A DNA stretch of 64,000 nt from Pirellulales bacterium (GCA_022844125.1 JALHMI010000007.1:132896-196895); one strand, 5' to 3'; shown: positions 45,878 through 55,617, counted from the stretch's first letter. Translations and numbers: made by a program. Notes: generated by a model not told the origin, from the letters alone.

Positions 45878-47053
45878 CTAACCAATGAGAACACGCCGTA
45901 AATGCTCGTTCAGAAACACGCCCCGCGGGTCGAATCGCTCGCGAACGCTGGCGCAGTGCTGCCAGCGGGGATAGAGCGGCGCCAATTCACGAGCCGAGAG
46001 CGAGTGGAGTTTTCCCCAGTGCGGCCGGCCGCCGTGCTGGCGAAAAATCGGCTCGGCATCGGCAAAGAACGGACGGTGCTCGAGCTCGGCGGCCTGATGG
46101 ATCGAGATCGCGATCGTGGCCCGGCCCTGGTTGGGGCTGAGGTCCAACTCATCGGCGGCGACCGTGCGGTACTCAACCGGCCAGGTGATGTTCGGATGGC
46201 GCTCTCGCATCAAATTGCGGATCTGATCGAAGCAAGCGAGCCCGGCCTCTTCCGGCACGGCGTATTCCATCTCGTTGAAGCGAACGTTCCGCGCCGTGGG
46301 AAATACGCGATAATTGTGGTCGATCCGCTCGCCTTCGCAAGCATCGAGTGGCGAGGGATCTGCGCTGGTCGGCTGCAGGGCTTTGCAAAAAGCCTCGTCC
46401 GTCTGTGGATACCAGAAGAATTCGAAGTGTCGCGTGGCGACGATCCGCTCTTCGAGCCGCGCCAGGCACTCGTCGATCGGCTCGTGCCAGGTGCGCTCGT
46501 GCAGGCGGTAGGCTGGCAAGAGCCGCATGCGGATCGCGGTCAACACGCCGCACGACCCGAGAGAAACCGCCAGCGCGCGAAACGCGTCGGGATCGCTATG
46601 CAAGTTGACTTCATGCAGAGATCCGTCACCAGCAACGAATCGCAGCCCGATCACTTGCGTGGAAATGCTACCGAGCGATCGGCCAGTGCCATGCGTGCCC
46701 GTGGAGACTGCGCCTGCCAGGGCCTGCACGTCGACATCTCCTTGATTCTCGAGTGCCAGGCCGTAAGCCGCGAGCGGTTTGCCGATGTCGTGCAGCTTCG
46801 TGCCAGCCAGGATGGTGGCTTCGCCAGCGGCCGGGTCCACCGACTCGATGCCGGCCAGGTTGTCGAGCGAGATCAGCAGGTCGCTGGTCGCGCACAGCGG
46901 TTGAAAAGAGTGGCCGCTGCCGCAGACGCGGACATTCTGCCCTGCCGCCGCGGCTTGGGCGACGATCGCGGCAACCTCCGCTTCGCTCGTTGGGAGTGCG
47001 ATCTCAAGCGGATTGCAGGTGACCAGACCCGACCAGTTGCGCCATTCAGCCAT
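45878..47053 (-). CDS. FAD-linked sugar-lactone oxidase (D-arabinono-1,4-lactone oxidase type)
   Basis: 391 aa. VAO-type FAD domain: CGSGHSFQPL near 45-54, where the His is the covalent FAD site in the family; then LDNLAGIESVDPAAGEATILAGTKLHDIG, and the GAVSTGTHGTG loop near 113. The ALO C-terminal domain includes MEYAVPEEAGLACFDQIRNL and the HWGK motif (RPHWGKLH near 346) used by aldonolactone oxidases. It oxidises an aldonolactone (such as arabinono-, gulono- or galactonolactone) with O2 or another acceptor. Only 3 bp separate it from the upstream D-cysteine desulfhydrase-like gene, so they are co-transcribed. The physiological substrate is unknown. Confidence 0.9.
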   Translation of the reverse strand: MAEWRNWSGLVTCNPLEIALPTSEAEVAAIVAQAAAAGQNVRVCGSGHSFQPLCATSDLLISLDNLAGIESVDPAAGEATILAGTKLHDIGKPLAAYGLALENQGDVDVQALAGAVSTGTHGTGRSLGSISTQVIGLRFVAGDGSLHEVNLHSDPDAFRALAVSLGSCGVLTAIRMRLLPAYRLHERTWHEPIDECLARLEERIVATRHFEFFWYPQTDEAFCKALQPTSADPSPLDACEGERIDHNYRVFPTARNVRFNEMEYAVPEEAGLACFDQIRNLMRERHPNITWPVEYRTVAADELDLSPNQGRATIAISIHQAAELEHRPFFADAEPIFRQHGGRPHWGKLHSLSARELAPLYPRWQHCASVRERFDPRGVFLNEHLRRVLIG

Positions 47054-47056
47054 GGA

Positions 47057-48094
47057 CTACGAGCTCCCAGTTTCCAGCATGGGGGCGAATGCATCGCGAT
47101 AAGCAAACAATGCGGGCATGCCGCCGGTGTGCATGAAAACGATGTTAGCGGACGGGCTAAACAGGCCCTGGCGAGCGCGATCGATAAGACCGGCCATCGT
47201 CTTGCCGGTGTACACGGGATCGAGCAGCAGGCCTTCGAGCCGCGCGGTAAGTTGCACGGCTTCGACCATGCCCATGGTTGGTTCGCCGTAGCCGCGGCCG
47301 AGATACGCATCGGTGACGACCACGCGCTCGTCGAGTCCTGCCGTGGAGATTCCCAGGAGTTCGGCCGTCTCTCGTGCTCGCTGGCGAACGAGCGCTGTGG
47401 CCGGCTGCTCGCGCTGATAGACCGAGATCCCGGTGACTGGCGGCGCTTGATAGCCGGGTTGCGTCAACTCAAGGGCGTGAAAGCCGACTACCAGTCCGGC
47501 ATGTGTCGTGGAACTGCCCGTGGTTACGATGATGTGATCGATTTTCAACTGCAGGGCAGCGGCCTGTTCGAAAAGTTCGCGGGCGGCGTCGACGTAGCCC
47601 AGCGCACCGAGGGCCGTCGAACCGCCGGCGGGAATGAAGTATGGTTTTTCGCCGCGGCCACGAATCGCATCGAGCACCTGCTTGCTGCGTCCGGCGGCCG
47701 CTTCCATGCTGGGCACGATATGCAATGTCGCCCCAAACAACTGGTCGAGCAGCACGTTGCCGCTGGTTTCGTAGGTCGTGCTGCTAAACTTCGCAAGATG
47801 CGGCAGAATCAGCTCGCAGGACAATCTACACTTGGCTGCCGCGGCAGCAGTTTGGCGGCAGTGATTCGACTGCAGTCCGCCGATTGTGACCAACGTGTCG
47901 CAGCCTTGAGCGAGAGCCTCGGCCACCAGAAACTCGAGCTTGCGAGCTTTATTGCCCCCCAGGGCCAAGCCCGTACAGTCATCTCGTTTGACGAAAATGG
48001 CCGGGCCGCCGACCTGCTCGGACAATCGGCGGAGCGGCTCCAGAGGCGTCGGCCGGTGGCAGAGCGCAACGCGGGGGAAGGAATTCAGGTCCAT
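47057..48094 (-). CDS. dcyD: PLP-dependent D-cysteine desulfhydrase / ACC deaminase family enzyme
   Basis: 345 aa. Fold type II PLP enzyme: the Schiff-base lysine lies in ALGGNKARKLEFL near 50, and QSNHCRQTAAAAA near 75 is the phosphate/substrate loop of the family. Further on: PAGGSTALGALGYVDAARE near 160 and THAGLVVGF near 195. The length matches DcyD (about 328-340 aa). It either breaks D-cysteine to pyruvate, H2S and ammonia, or opens 1-aminocyclopropane-1-carboxylate; the sequence alone does not decide. It lies 3 bp upstream of the lactone oxidase and divergent from ppc (192-bp gap with no other feature seen). Confidence 0.88.
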   Translation of the reverse strand: MDLNSFPRVALCHRPTPLEPLRRLSEQVGGPAIFVKRDDCTGLALGGNKARKLEFLVAEALAQGCDTLVTIGGLQSNHCRQTAAAAAKCRLSCELILPHLAKFSSTTYETSGNVLLDQLFGATLHIVPSMEAAAGRSKQVLDAIRGRGEKPYFIPAGGSTALGALGYVDAARELFEQAAALQLKIDHIIVTTGSSTTHAGLVVGFHALELTQPGYQAPPVTGISVYQREQPATALVRQRARETAELLGISTAGLDERVVVTDAYLGRGYGEPTMGMVEAVQLTARLEGLLLDPVYTGKTMAGLIDRARQGLFSPSANIVFMHTGGMPALFAYRDAFAPMLETGSS

Positions 48095-48286
48095 GACAAA
48101 AGTGGCATCCGTAGGCCGCAGTTACTCGGAGAGGACATGGCCATTGTATCGATTGGCAAACTGTTGCCCAAAGTTCGCGGATTTTGCCCGCTACAGAAAC
48201 CGGTCGCCAGACGCTAAACTCAATCGCAGGCGGTTTGGCGGAAGTCCGAGAATTTCAATACACACATTATTTCGCCCGCTGCCAGT

Positions 48287-51085
48287 ATGCACAAACCATC
48301 GCACAAGGCCCTTTCCGCCGACATTCATCTGCTCGGCGACATCCTGGGCAAAGTCATTCGCCGCCAGGCCGGCGTCGACGTCTACGATTTGGAGGAGCGA
48401 TTTCGAGCTCTCTCGAAGGTTCGCCGCGGTGACCGAGACTCTTCGGCCGAGGTCTCGGCACGACTGACTGGACTGGTCGAGTCGCTCGATCCCACGAACC
48501 TGGAGGCCGTCGCCCAAGCATTCACGATTTACTTCCAACTGATCAACGTCGCGGAAGATCATCATCGGGCGCGCGTGTTACGGAGAAGGATTCGCGCGGA
48601 GTCGCCGCGCCCGATCGATGGGTCGATTCGCGCAGCGATTGGCGAGCTATGGCAAGATGGCGTCGACGAAAGCGAGCTGCAGCAGATCGTCGACCGCGTC
48701 CACATCGAGCCGGTATTCACGGCGCATCCGACCGAGGCTAAGCGGCGCACCGTGATCTCAAAGCTTCGTCATATCGGCCGACTATTGGGCGAACTGGACG
48801 CCGGCAAGCTTCTCCCCAGTGAGGTAGCGCGGGCAAGGCATGAACTGCAGGCCGAGATCTCGATTCTCTGGCTAACCGCCCAAAGTCGCGTTGCCAAGCC
48901 GCTGGTGACGGACGAAGTGAAGACCGGGCTGCACTATTTCGAGACGACACTATGGGAAGTCGTGCCGCGAGTGTATCGGGCGATGGAGGATGCCCTGGCT
49001 GAGTTCTACCCACACGTGAAGATGCCACACCGATTTCTGACCTTCGGAAGCTGGATCGGCGGCGATCGCGACGGAAACCCGAACGTGACCGCCTTCGTGA
49101 CGGCTGAAACGTTGCGATTGCATCGTGGCCTGGCCCTCTCGAAGCATGCCGAAAAGGTACGGCGGCTAAACCGTTCTCTGAGCCTCTCAGAGAAGTTACA
49201 CAATCCCAGCGCCGAACTATTGTCACTACTTAAGGAGGAAGCAGCCGACTTTTCGCGACATGTCAGGTTCTTGGCTGAGCAGTACCCCGAGGAGCCGTAT
49301 CGACTGCTGGCGGCGGCACTTAAGGCGAATCTGGATGACGCGAATCGAGATCCGGTAAAGTCGCGGCTATTGGAGAATGACAACTCGCCGATGGCCGATA
49401 TTCGTGCGGCGAGTGACCTGATCCAGCCTCTGGAGCGGATCGACCGCAGTTTGCGGAATGGGCGAACCGACACGATCGCTGATTCAATTCTGAAAGATAC
49501 GCTGATTCAAGCCGGTGTGTTTGGAGTCAGCGTGGCCAGGCTTGATATCCGACAGCTTAGCGACGCCCACGATCTGGCTTTGGCCGAGATTTTCACTCGC
49601 TTGGACATCGCGAAGGACTACCAGAAGCTTTCCGAACAAGCGCGAGTCGAACTCCTCACCAGGCAACTGGCGGCAGAGACGCCCGACTTGGGCGAACCCT
49701 TGTCCTATACCGAGGCGACCGGCGAGATGCTTCGGCTGTTTCGAGTCATCGGCCGTGCGGTCGAACTCTACGGTCCCGAAGTGATCGGACCGTACATCAT
49801 CAGCATGACCAAGGGCGTGGACGACGTCTTGAGCGTGTTGCTGTTGGCTAAATGGCACGGTCTCTGCCTGCGGGAAGATGGGAGCAAACAGTCGCTTCCG
49901 GCGATCGCGCCTTTGTTCGAGACGCGCGAGGACCTGGTGGCAGCGCCGGCCATCATGCAGGCGCTGTTCGCACATCCCAGCTACCGCGCGCACCTCGAAG
50001 CGCAGAGGCGCGAGCAAACTGTGATGATCGGTTACTCGGATAGCAACAAGGACGCCGGCTTTTTGACCGCGACCTGGGAACTGTACCAAGCGCAGGATAA
50101 ATTGACGCGTTGCTGTGCCGATCAAGGCATTGGGTTGACGTTATTCCACGGTCGTGGCGGAACGATTGCCCGCGGTGGCGGACCCACCAACCGCGCGATA
50201 CTGGCACAGCCCCCCGGCTCAGTCGAGGGTCGCATCCGGATCACGGAACAGGGTGAAGTAATCAACGAGTTCTACTTCCATCCGGAAATTGCCGAGCGGC
50301 ATTTAGAACAGCTTGTAAGTGCGGTCCTGATTGCGTCCTCGCCCGCGCACAAACGCAGCGCGACACCGAAACCGGCTTGGACTGCCGTGATGGATGAGCT
50401 GGCAGCGACAGCCTATGATGCCTATCGCAGATTTGTGTATCAGACGCCCGAGGTGCTCGAGTACTGGCAAGAGGCCACACCCATTCATGAACTGAGCGGC
50501 ATGCGGATCGGGTCGCGACCCGCGCGGCGCAAAGGGGGCGACGTTTTCGCCGGATTGCGGGCGATCCCCTGGGGCTTCAGTTGGATGCAGAGCCGTCACA
50601 ACTTGCCCGCGTGGTACGGCGTGGGGCAGTCGCTCGCGGAATTTGTCAGTGGCCCTCAACGCGACCAGCGGTTGGCCCTATTACGCGAAATGTATCAGCA
50701 CTGGAAGTTCTTCTCCACGTTGATCGACAATGTGCAGCTCGCGCTCGGCAAGTCGGACATGGGTATCGCCCGCTTGTATGCGGACCTGGTGAAAGATAAG
50801 GGGATCCGCGAGCGGGTCTACGGTGCGATTGAAGCCGCGTTCGCCGAAACCGTTCATTGGGCGATTCAGGTTTCAGGGCAAAAGGCGATCCTCGACAACG
50901 AGCCACTTTTGCAACGCTCGATTCGCCTGAGGAATCCCTACGTCGATCCACTAAACTTCATCCAGCTTAGGCTGCTGCGCGAGCTCCGCGGGAACGGGCT
51001 TGACAACGCTGCTCAAGAGCGAGCGCAACACGCGCTGTTCATTACGATCAACGGCATCGCCGCGGGCCTCAAAAACACAGGATAG
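48287..51085 (+). CDS. ppc: Phosphoenolpyruvate carboxylase
   Basis: 932 aa, full length. It carboxylates PEP to oxaloacetate to refill the TCA cycle. Catalytic signatures: VFTAHPTEAKRRTVISKL with the active His near 145, WIGGDRDGNPNVTAFVT near 260, the second signature MIGYSDSNKDAGFLTATWELY near 584, and the flexible loop LFHGRGGTIARGGGP near 625. The C-terminus ends in ALFITINGIAAGLKNTG, as in the family. No strong ribosome site is visible before the ATG. It is followed 9 bp later by an SDR gene, so the two may share a transcript. Confidence 0.97.
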   Translation: MHKPSHKALSADIHLLGDILGKVIRRQAGVDVYDLEERFRALSKVRRGDRDSSAEVSARLTGLVESLDPTNLEAVAQAFTIYFQLINVAEDHHRARVLRRRIRAESPRPIDGSIRAAIGELWQDGVDESELQQIVDRVHIEPVFTAHPTEAKRRTVISKLRHIGRLLGELDAGKLLPSEVARARHELQAEISILWLTAQSRVAKPLVTDEVKTGLHYFETTLWEVVPRVYRAMEDALAEFYPHVKMPHRFLTFGSWIGGDRDGNPNVTAFVTAETLRLHRGLALSKHAEKVRRLNRSLSLSEKLHNPSAELLSLLKEEAADFSRHVRFLAEQYPEEPYRLLAAALKANLDDANRDPVKSRLLENDNSPMADIRAASDLIQPLERIDRSLRNGRTDTIADSILKDTLIQAGVFGVSVARLDIRQLSDAHDLALAEIFTRLDIAKDYQKLSEQARVELLTRQLAAETPDLGEPLSYTEATGEMLRLFRVIGRAVELYGPEVIGPYIISMTKGVDDVLSVLLLAKWHGLCLREDGSKQSLPAIAPLFETREDLVAAPAIMQALFAHPSYRAHLEAQRREQTVMIGYSDSNKDAGFLTATWELYQAQDKLTRCCADQGIGLTLFHGRGGTIARGGGPTNRAILAQPPGSVEGRIRITEQGEVINEFYFHPEIAERHLEQLVSAVLIASSPAHKRSATPKPAWTAVMDELAATAYDAYRRFVYQTPEVLEYWQEATPIHELSGMRIGSRPARRKGGDVFAGLRAIPWGFSWMQSRHNLPAWYGVGQSLAEFVSGPQRDQRLALLREMYQHWKFFSTLIDNVQLALGKSDMGIARLYADLVKDKGIRERVYGAIEAAFAETVHWAIQVSGQKAILDNEPLLQRSIRLRNPYVDPLNFIQLRLLRELRGNGLDNAAQERAQHALFITINGIAAGLKNTG

Positions 51086-51094
51086 AAATTAGGG

Positions 51095-51853
51095 ATGAGT
51101 GAACCGGACTTTGAGAATCGGACAGTGCTCGTTACCGGCGGCTCGCGCGGAATCGGCCGGGCATGCTGCCTGCGGTTGGCGAAGGCCGGCGCCTGCGTGG
51201 CGGTGAACTATCACCGGCAGGAAGCAGACGCGGCAGAGACGGTTCGTATGTGTGAGGCTGCCGGCCCTAAGGCAATTGCTGTTCAGGGAGATGTCGCAGA
51301 TGAAGCGTCTGTGGCGGCGATGGTCGCACGAATCAACTCGAAACTCGGGCCGATCGACATGCTGGTAAACAACGCCGGCATCTTCGAGTACGTGATGCAC
51401 GAAGAGGCCACGCTCGAGCACTGGCGACGAACGATCAACATCAATCTCACCGGTCTGTTCATCGTCACCTGGGCGGTCAAGTCGCAGATGATCGCGCGGA
51501 ACTTTGGCCGGATCGTGAATATGTCATCGATCTCGGGCCTGCGAAGCCGGCCATACGGAATTGCCTATGCTGCGAGCAAGGCCGGGGTAATCGGCTTCAC
51601 TAAGAGCGTTTCCGAAGCCCTGATTTCGCACAATATTCGAGTGAACGCGGTCGCGCCGGGGTTAATTGAGACGGAAATCATTGACGACGTCGATGCCCCA
51701 GTGCTAGAGAGGATCGTGAGTGAAACCCCGATGAAGCGGATCGGACAGCCGGATGAGGTGGCGGACGTAGTTCACTTTCTGTTGAGTGAGGCCAGTCGCT
51801 TCATGGTGGGTCAAACGCTGGTCGCATGCGGTGGCCGAGTGATGTTGCCGTGA
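51095..51853 (+). CDS. FabG-like short-chain dehydrogenase/reductase
   Basis: 252 aa. Classical SDR: cofactor loop VTGGSRGIGRAC near 10-22 (TGxxxGIG), NNAGIF near 91, the catalytic Ser in NMSSISGLRS near 142, Tyr-Lys in YGIAYAASKAG near 153-162 (YxxxK), and the C-terminal MVGQTLVACGGRVM. Very close in plan to 3-oxoacyl-ACP reductase FabG, but with no acyl-chain genes near, so I do not use the symbol. It starts 9 bp after ppc. Confidence 0.9.
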   Translation: MSEPDFENRTVLVTGGSRGIGRACCLRLAKAGACVAVNYHRQEADAAETVRMCEAAGPKAIAVQGDVADEASVAAMVARINSKLGPIDMLVNNAGIFEYVMHEEATLEHWRRTININLTGLFIVTWAVKSQMIARNFGRIVNMSSISGLRSRPYGIAYAASKAGVIGFTKSVSEALISHNIRVNAVAPGLIETEIIDDVDAPVLERIVSETPMKRIGQPDEVADVVHFLLSEASRFMVGQTLVACGGRVMLP

Positions 51854-51978
51854 AGTATTGTCACCGGTGCTAAAGTCAGGTCTGGATGTGTGAAGGCACA
51901 GTTCGTTCGCGAGTACCTCTCTTCGAGAAGGATTCATCGTTGCCCGGGTCCCAGCTTACGTTGTAGCGCGGCACGCGA

Positions 51979-52230
51979 TCAGGTTCTTGGTAGTTGATGT
52001 TTATGTGCCCATAAAGCGCGTGCTCCATTCAGCGTCGAGAAGCCGATCCGACCGAAAACTGTCGAGTCAAGGTACCTTTCCGGACAGCCTGTGGAACCAT
52101 TAATTCGGCGATAGATGTCCGCTTCGCCATGAGCGGGATCGTAAACCTCTCGAAGCGACGTAGCGGTAAGGCGTGGGTTGGTCTCAGGATAACCAACGAT
52201 CTTGATCCGAAGCGAACCACGTCGACCCAT
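51979..52230 (-). CDS. Doubtful small ORF in a 530-bp gap
   Basis: 83 codons, beginning MGRRGSLRIKIVGYPE and ending HKHQLPRT. The composition is protein-like but there is no motif, no clear ribosome site, and an overlapping frame of 63 codons is equally open. The stretch 51854-52383 is AT-richer than average and may be a gene remnant. The promoter of the small lipoprotein gene should lie near 52260-52350, where AACGTTCTGCAATTCGATTCC and an AT-rich TATATTAAAATG stretch are seen. Confidence 0.25.
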   Translation of the reverse strand: MGRRGSLRIKIVGYPETNPRLTATSLREVYDPAHGEADIYRRINGSTGCPERYLDSTVFGRIGFSTLNGARALWAHKHQLPRT

Positions 52231-52383
52231 TTTCGGCCAGATCCGGCATGTAAGGAATATCTAGTTGATCGACAGGATCACTGTTAGTGACGCGACATTG
52301 CAGAACGTTCTGCAATTCGATTCCGCGTATATTAAAATGATGGCGCTCTCAAGCGGCCGTCCTTACCGAGGAGACTCAAGATT

Positions 52384-52566
52384 ATGAAGCGTTTTTTTGC
52401 GTTCTGTGCGGCGCTCAGCATGGTTACTGCACTGACCGTGGGCTGTGAAAAGAAGGCCGAGAAGACGACCGAGACGACGGTCGAAACTCCAGGTGGCGAA
52501 ACCACGGTTACCGAATCGACCACCATCGAGCAGTCGGGCGAAAACCCGCCGCCGGCTAACCCGTAA
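52384..52566 (+). CDS. Small Thr/Glu-rich lipoprotein
   Basis: 60 aa. A GAGGAG ribosome site ends about 10 nt before the ATG. A lipoprotein signal (KRFFAFCAALSMVTALTVGC) ends at Cys 20. The remaining 40 residues are disordered and rich in Thr, Glu and Pro, with alternating KKAEKTTETTVE and TTVTESTTIE segments. Such short acidic Thr-rich lipoproteins are common in planctomycetes; no function is known. A good intrinsic terminator 48 bp after the stop supports a monocistronic gene. Confidence 0.75.
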   Translation: MKRFFAFCAALSMVTALTVGCEKKAEKTTETTVETPGGETTVTESTTIEQSGENPPPANP

Positions 52567-52613
52567 TCCGGTCGCGAAGCAAATTCGCACCGAAGTGATC
52601 GAGCACCTTCGAG

Positions 52614-52657
52614 TAACCCCGCGTAGTCCGTCTCTGACTGCGCGGGGTTAGTTATTT
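52614..52657 (+). terminator. Intrinsic terminator of the small lipoprotein gene
   Basis: Perfect 10-bp arms TAACCCCGCG (52614-52623) and CGCGGGGTTA (52641-52650) followed by GTTATTT. It ends the plus-strand gene before the convergent enolase-superfamily gene. Confidence 0.8.
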
Positions 52658-52691
52658 CCGACCACTCGATATTGGTGTCGTAAGGCCCAAC

Positions 52692-54047
52692 TTATGAAAA
52701 CCCGAGACCCGGGCCATTGAGCATCGAGGTGCCAAGCGTACCTTCAGTGACGTTGAACATCGCGGGATAGCGTTCGTCCCAGCCACGATTGCCGGCTGGG
52801 CAATACTGACGCCCATTGCCTTCGATGGCAGCGATGGTAGGGATGCGCGCAGCAAGACTGGCCGAATGCAAAAACGAACGGCCCGGGCAAGTTAAATCCT
52901 GGACGCACAGGAACATTCCGTACTTCTGGGCAGCAGCGCCCATCAGCAGTGCCTCGGTGTGACCTTTACAGGCCTTGAGCGCAACACCGGTGTAGCCCAA
53001 CTCGCGGCACAACAGAAGGCTTTCAAAGTCGACGAGTGATTCGTCGATCACGACTGGCTTGATCGCGGCCGCGCGGTGCATGCGGTTTTCAGGATGTGCT
53101 CGCAAATCGCGGTGCGTGGGCTGTTCGATATACTGGATGCGACGAAACGCAGCGGTCGATCGCTCCTGGATCTGAGTTAGAAAATCGAGAATGTAATCCA
53201 CACTCGCGCACTTCTCGTTGAAGTCGAGCGAATAGCACCATTCAACGCAGTTGCGTGCAGCCTGGACTTCGCCAGCGACCTTCTCGACAGCCAGCACTCG
53301 CTCGACATCCCACTTTTGGTCGTCGCCCGCCAGTTTAATCTTGAGATGCGTGAGTCCGTCGGCGACGATCCATTCACCCAACGTCTCGGGAAGGCCGTCA
53401 CCAACCGGATTCTGTAATTCAATAGTAGTTAACGGGTCGAGTGCGCCGACGAGATGATAGAGCGGCATTCGCGGCTTGGGCTCGCGAGTGGTGTATTGGT
53501 CGAGAAACTCTCCACGAAAATCGGGCGACAGATAATGACCGAGATCAGCGCTCGCCCACTCCCGGCCGAGTAGATCGTAGGAGTTCTGGCCGTGCACTCT
53601 TCCAAAAGCATCGTGAATCGCGGCCTCCAGTGGGCTGGCCGCGACGAGCTGGGCGAGCGGCGGCACCGGGTCCTGGACCCCCAGTTCCGCAGTTGCCTCA
53701 GAGGCGATAGCAGGGTGGGTCACCGCCAATGACCGAGTGACATCAAGGGGATGTCCGACTAACCCGGATCCATCGGCAGCGGCTACAAACCGATGGCCCA
53801 ATTCAATCATGGTGGCCAACGTCTGCTCGGTGGTGGCGGTGAGAGCGGGCCAGGCCCAGACGTTGCCCATCGGCATGGAGCCGAATCCGATCGCCCGGCG
53901 ACCACCGACAGTTTCAACCTCGACTTCAACGTGTAATTGCACGACGTCGGTGACCACGCGCCCGCCAAACTTGATGGGAGTCCGGTACTCAATGCGCTCT
54001 GTGCTGGCGCTAGCGCGACAAATGCGAATATCAGTGGGTTTGGGCAC
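52692..54047 (-). CDS. Enolase-superfamily enzyme, mandelate racemase/muconate lactonizing type
   Basis: 451 aa from a GTG at 54047 (PKPTDIRICRASASTERIEY); a TTG 12 codons upstream (54083) is also in frame. The N-terminal cap (IEYRTPIKFGGRVVTDV) and barrel are complete. Probable catalytic residues: LKIKLAGDDQ (Lys on strand 2), the first metal Asp in SLDFNEK, the Glu in YIEQPTHRD, the third metal Asp in VVIDESLVD, and a general base Lys in ALKACKGH. This is a variant of the K-D-E-D-K pattern of the muconate-lactonizing group. The substrate is unknown. It begins near the stop of the LuxR response regulator on the same strand; the two may be linked. Confidence 0.88.
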   Translation of the reverse strand: MPKPTDIRICRASASTERIEYRTPIKFGGRVVTDVVQLHVEVEVETVGGRRAIGFGSMPMGNVWAWPALTATTEQTLATMIELGHRFVAAADGSGLVGHPLDVTRSLAVTHPAIASEATAELGVQDPVPPLAQLVAASPLEAAIHDAFGRVHGQNSYDLLGREWASADLGHYLSPDFRGEFLDQYTTREPKPRMPLYHLVGALDPLTTIELQNPVGDGLPETLGEWIVADGLTHLKIKLAGDDQKWDVERVLAVEKVAGEVQAARNCVEWCYSLDFNEKCASVDYILDFLTQIQERSTAAFRRIQYIEQPTHRDLRAHPENRMHRAAAIKPVVIDESLVDFESLLLCRELGYTGVALKACKGHTEALLMGAAAQKYGMFLCVQDLTCPGRSFLHSASLAARIPTIAAIEGNGRQYCPAGNRGWDERYPAMFNVTEGTLGTSMLNGPGLGFS

Positions 54048-54090
54048 GAGAGGCCGTTCAGATAGGGGGGCGAGTGGGGCCAAACCCCTT

Positions 54091-54723
54091 TTATACCAGT
54101 CCCTTGCGTACGGCCCAAACAGCCGCCTGGGTTCGGTCTGAAACGCCGATCTTACGTAGAATGTGCTGAACGTGCTCTTTGACGGTCTCGTAGCTGATAT
54201 GAAGTGCGAGTGCTATCTCTTTGTTCGTCAGCCCGAAAGCGAGTTGCCTGAGAACTTCGCTTTCCCGCTGAGTAAGTGGCACTTCAACATCCGCGGCGAG
54301 GCGGGGGGTCGCAAGGGCACCGGTTACTCGGCGTAACTCGTCGCGCGTCCATACGTTCTGCCCCTGGGCAACAGCACGAATTCCTTCCAGCAACTTCTCT
54401 TTCGTGGTGCCCTTCAGCAAGAAGCCGTTCGCACCTAAAGCGACAGCGCGCGCGACGTAAGTGGGGTTGTCGTATGTTGACAGAATCAGAACCGGCATAT
54501 GGGGACAATCGAGCTTGATCCGCCCGAGAGCGTTTAGCCCATCCCCCTCGGGCATACGGATGTCCATGAGGACGAGATCGGGTTCATGCTTAAGTGCTAG
54601 CCGCACCGCCTGCTCGCCTGATGAAGCCTCGGCCACGACTTTGATATCGGTCCCCGCAAGCAAAGTTTTCAATCCCGCCCGAACCACCTCGTGGTCATCG
54701 GCGATTAGCAACTTGATGCTCAT
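54091..54723 (-). CDS. NarL/LuxR-type response regulator
   Basis: 210 aa. The receiver domain has IADDHEVVRAG at the start (acidic pocket), the phosphoacceptor Asp in LVLMDIRMPEGDGL near 53, the Thr/Ser and Lys positions in LILSTYD and LLKGTTKE. The C-terminal LuxR helix-turn-helix is LTQRESEVLRQLAFGLTNKEIALALHIS, then ETVKEHVQHILRKIGVSDRTQA. A DNA-binding transcriptional regulator. No histidine kinase is next to it, so the signal is unknown. Confidence 0.95.
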   Translation of the reverse strand: MSIKLLIADDHEVVRAGLKTLLAGTDIKVVAEASSGEQAVRLALKHEPDLVLMDIRMPEGDGLNALGRIKLDCPHMPVLILSTYDNPTYVARAVALGANGFLLKGTTKEKLLEGIRAVAQGQNVWTRDELRRVTGALATPRLAADVEVPLTQRESEVLRQLAFGLTNKEIALALHISYETVKEHVQHILRKIGVSDRTQAAVWAVRKGLV

Positions 54724-54960
54724 CCAACACCTCTAAAGCCAAGGCACCTTGTGACTAACGCCCAGTCGCGCGCGCCCGCGCCGCGATAGTTCCGCGGTGC
54801 CGTTTGAATTATCATACCAATTGGCACGGGCATCCGGACCCCCACGTTAGAGCGGACATAACCGTTGAGAGTAGACATTTGCCGGGGGGATGACCTATCC
54901 CTCTGCAAAGGTGCGAATGCTGGGCCAAATGTTCCCTTAGTGGAAGAAGTGAGGTCGAGA

Positions 54961-55617
54961 TTACCCCCCGGATGCAGGTGCAATGAGCGACTTGGCAGGT
55001 TTGGTTATTGGGACAGAACGCAAGTAGGGCTCCAGTTCGCCGGTATCGAAGGGCTTCAGCACTAGCACGGTGCGACTACCGCCGCCTTGCGTAGCATAGC
55101 GCTCGCGGCCAACTACCTCGAAAATTTCCTGCGTGGTCGTGTCTTGTCCTTCGAAAACTTGCTGCTTCCAGCCGCGAACTAATGCCGCGAGGGGCTGCAC
55201 CACGATGTCTTGATAAGCACGAAAATTTCGCACCGTGGTCACGGGGACACGGAAATGGCAGCGAATCAGGACCTCATTCGGCGAAACGACCTGTTCGACG
55301 TAACACGCGTCGTCCGGCAAACGGCCGATGGTGCCCGCCTGCGGAGGGAAAGCGATCGTGGGCACCACAAGTTCTTGCCCTGATTGCAGCTGTCTAAGCC
55401 GGGCTTCCAGTTGCGCGTTCTTGACCGGCGACCGTTCGGCTGAAGGGGCGTTCCGTTGCTTTCGGATCTCGTGTTCGAGCTGCAAGATCGCGCCGCGGCG
55501 CGTAGTCTCGCAAAGTTCCAGGAACCGCGCAATCCGCGGGGGTGCGTCCGCTGCTTTGGTAGCCGGAGTCTGCAGCGGCAGGAACGCGATCAGGCAAGCT
55601 AAATTCACCAGGTTCAT
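54961..55617 (-). CDS. Exported coiled-coil-containing protein, unknown function
   Basis: 218 aa. A short signal peptide (MNLVNLACLIAFLPLQTPATKA). A charged helix (IARFLELCETTRRGAILQLEHEIRKQRN... NAQLEARLRQLQSG) precedes a beta-rich domain (LVVPTIAFPPQAGTIGRLPDDACYVEQVVSPNEVLIRCHF... IFEVVGRERYATQ). I do not recognise a named family; the beta part resembles planctomycete proteins that carry a conserved V-x-Q-V-x-x-x-N-E segment. Located alone between regulator and ACP genes. Confidence 0.7.
   Translation of the reverse strand: MNLVNLACLIAFLPLQTPATKAADAPPRIARFLELCETTRRGAILQLEHEIRKQRNAPSAERSPVKNAQLEARLRQLQSGQELVVPTIAFPPQAGTIGRLPDDACYVEQVVSPNEVLIRCHFRVPVTTVRNFRAYQDIVVQPLAALVRGWKQQVFEGQDTTTQEIFEVVGRERYATQGGGSRTVLVLKPFDTGELEPYLRSVPITKPAKSLIAPASGG

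Noticed and set aside
45902-48217. 771-codon plus-strand open frame opposite the lactone oxidase and D-cysteine desulfhydrase genes
   Set aside because: Same reasoning: it spans two true minus-strand genes and carries no motif.
54724-54960. Minus-strand 87-codon frame upstream of the response regulator
   Set aside because: No ribosome site or motif; probably just the regulator's upstream region.
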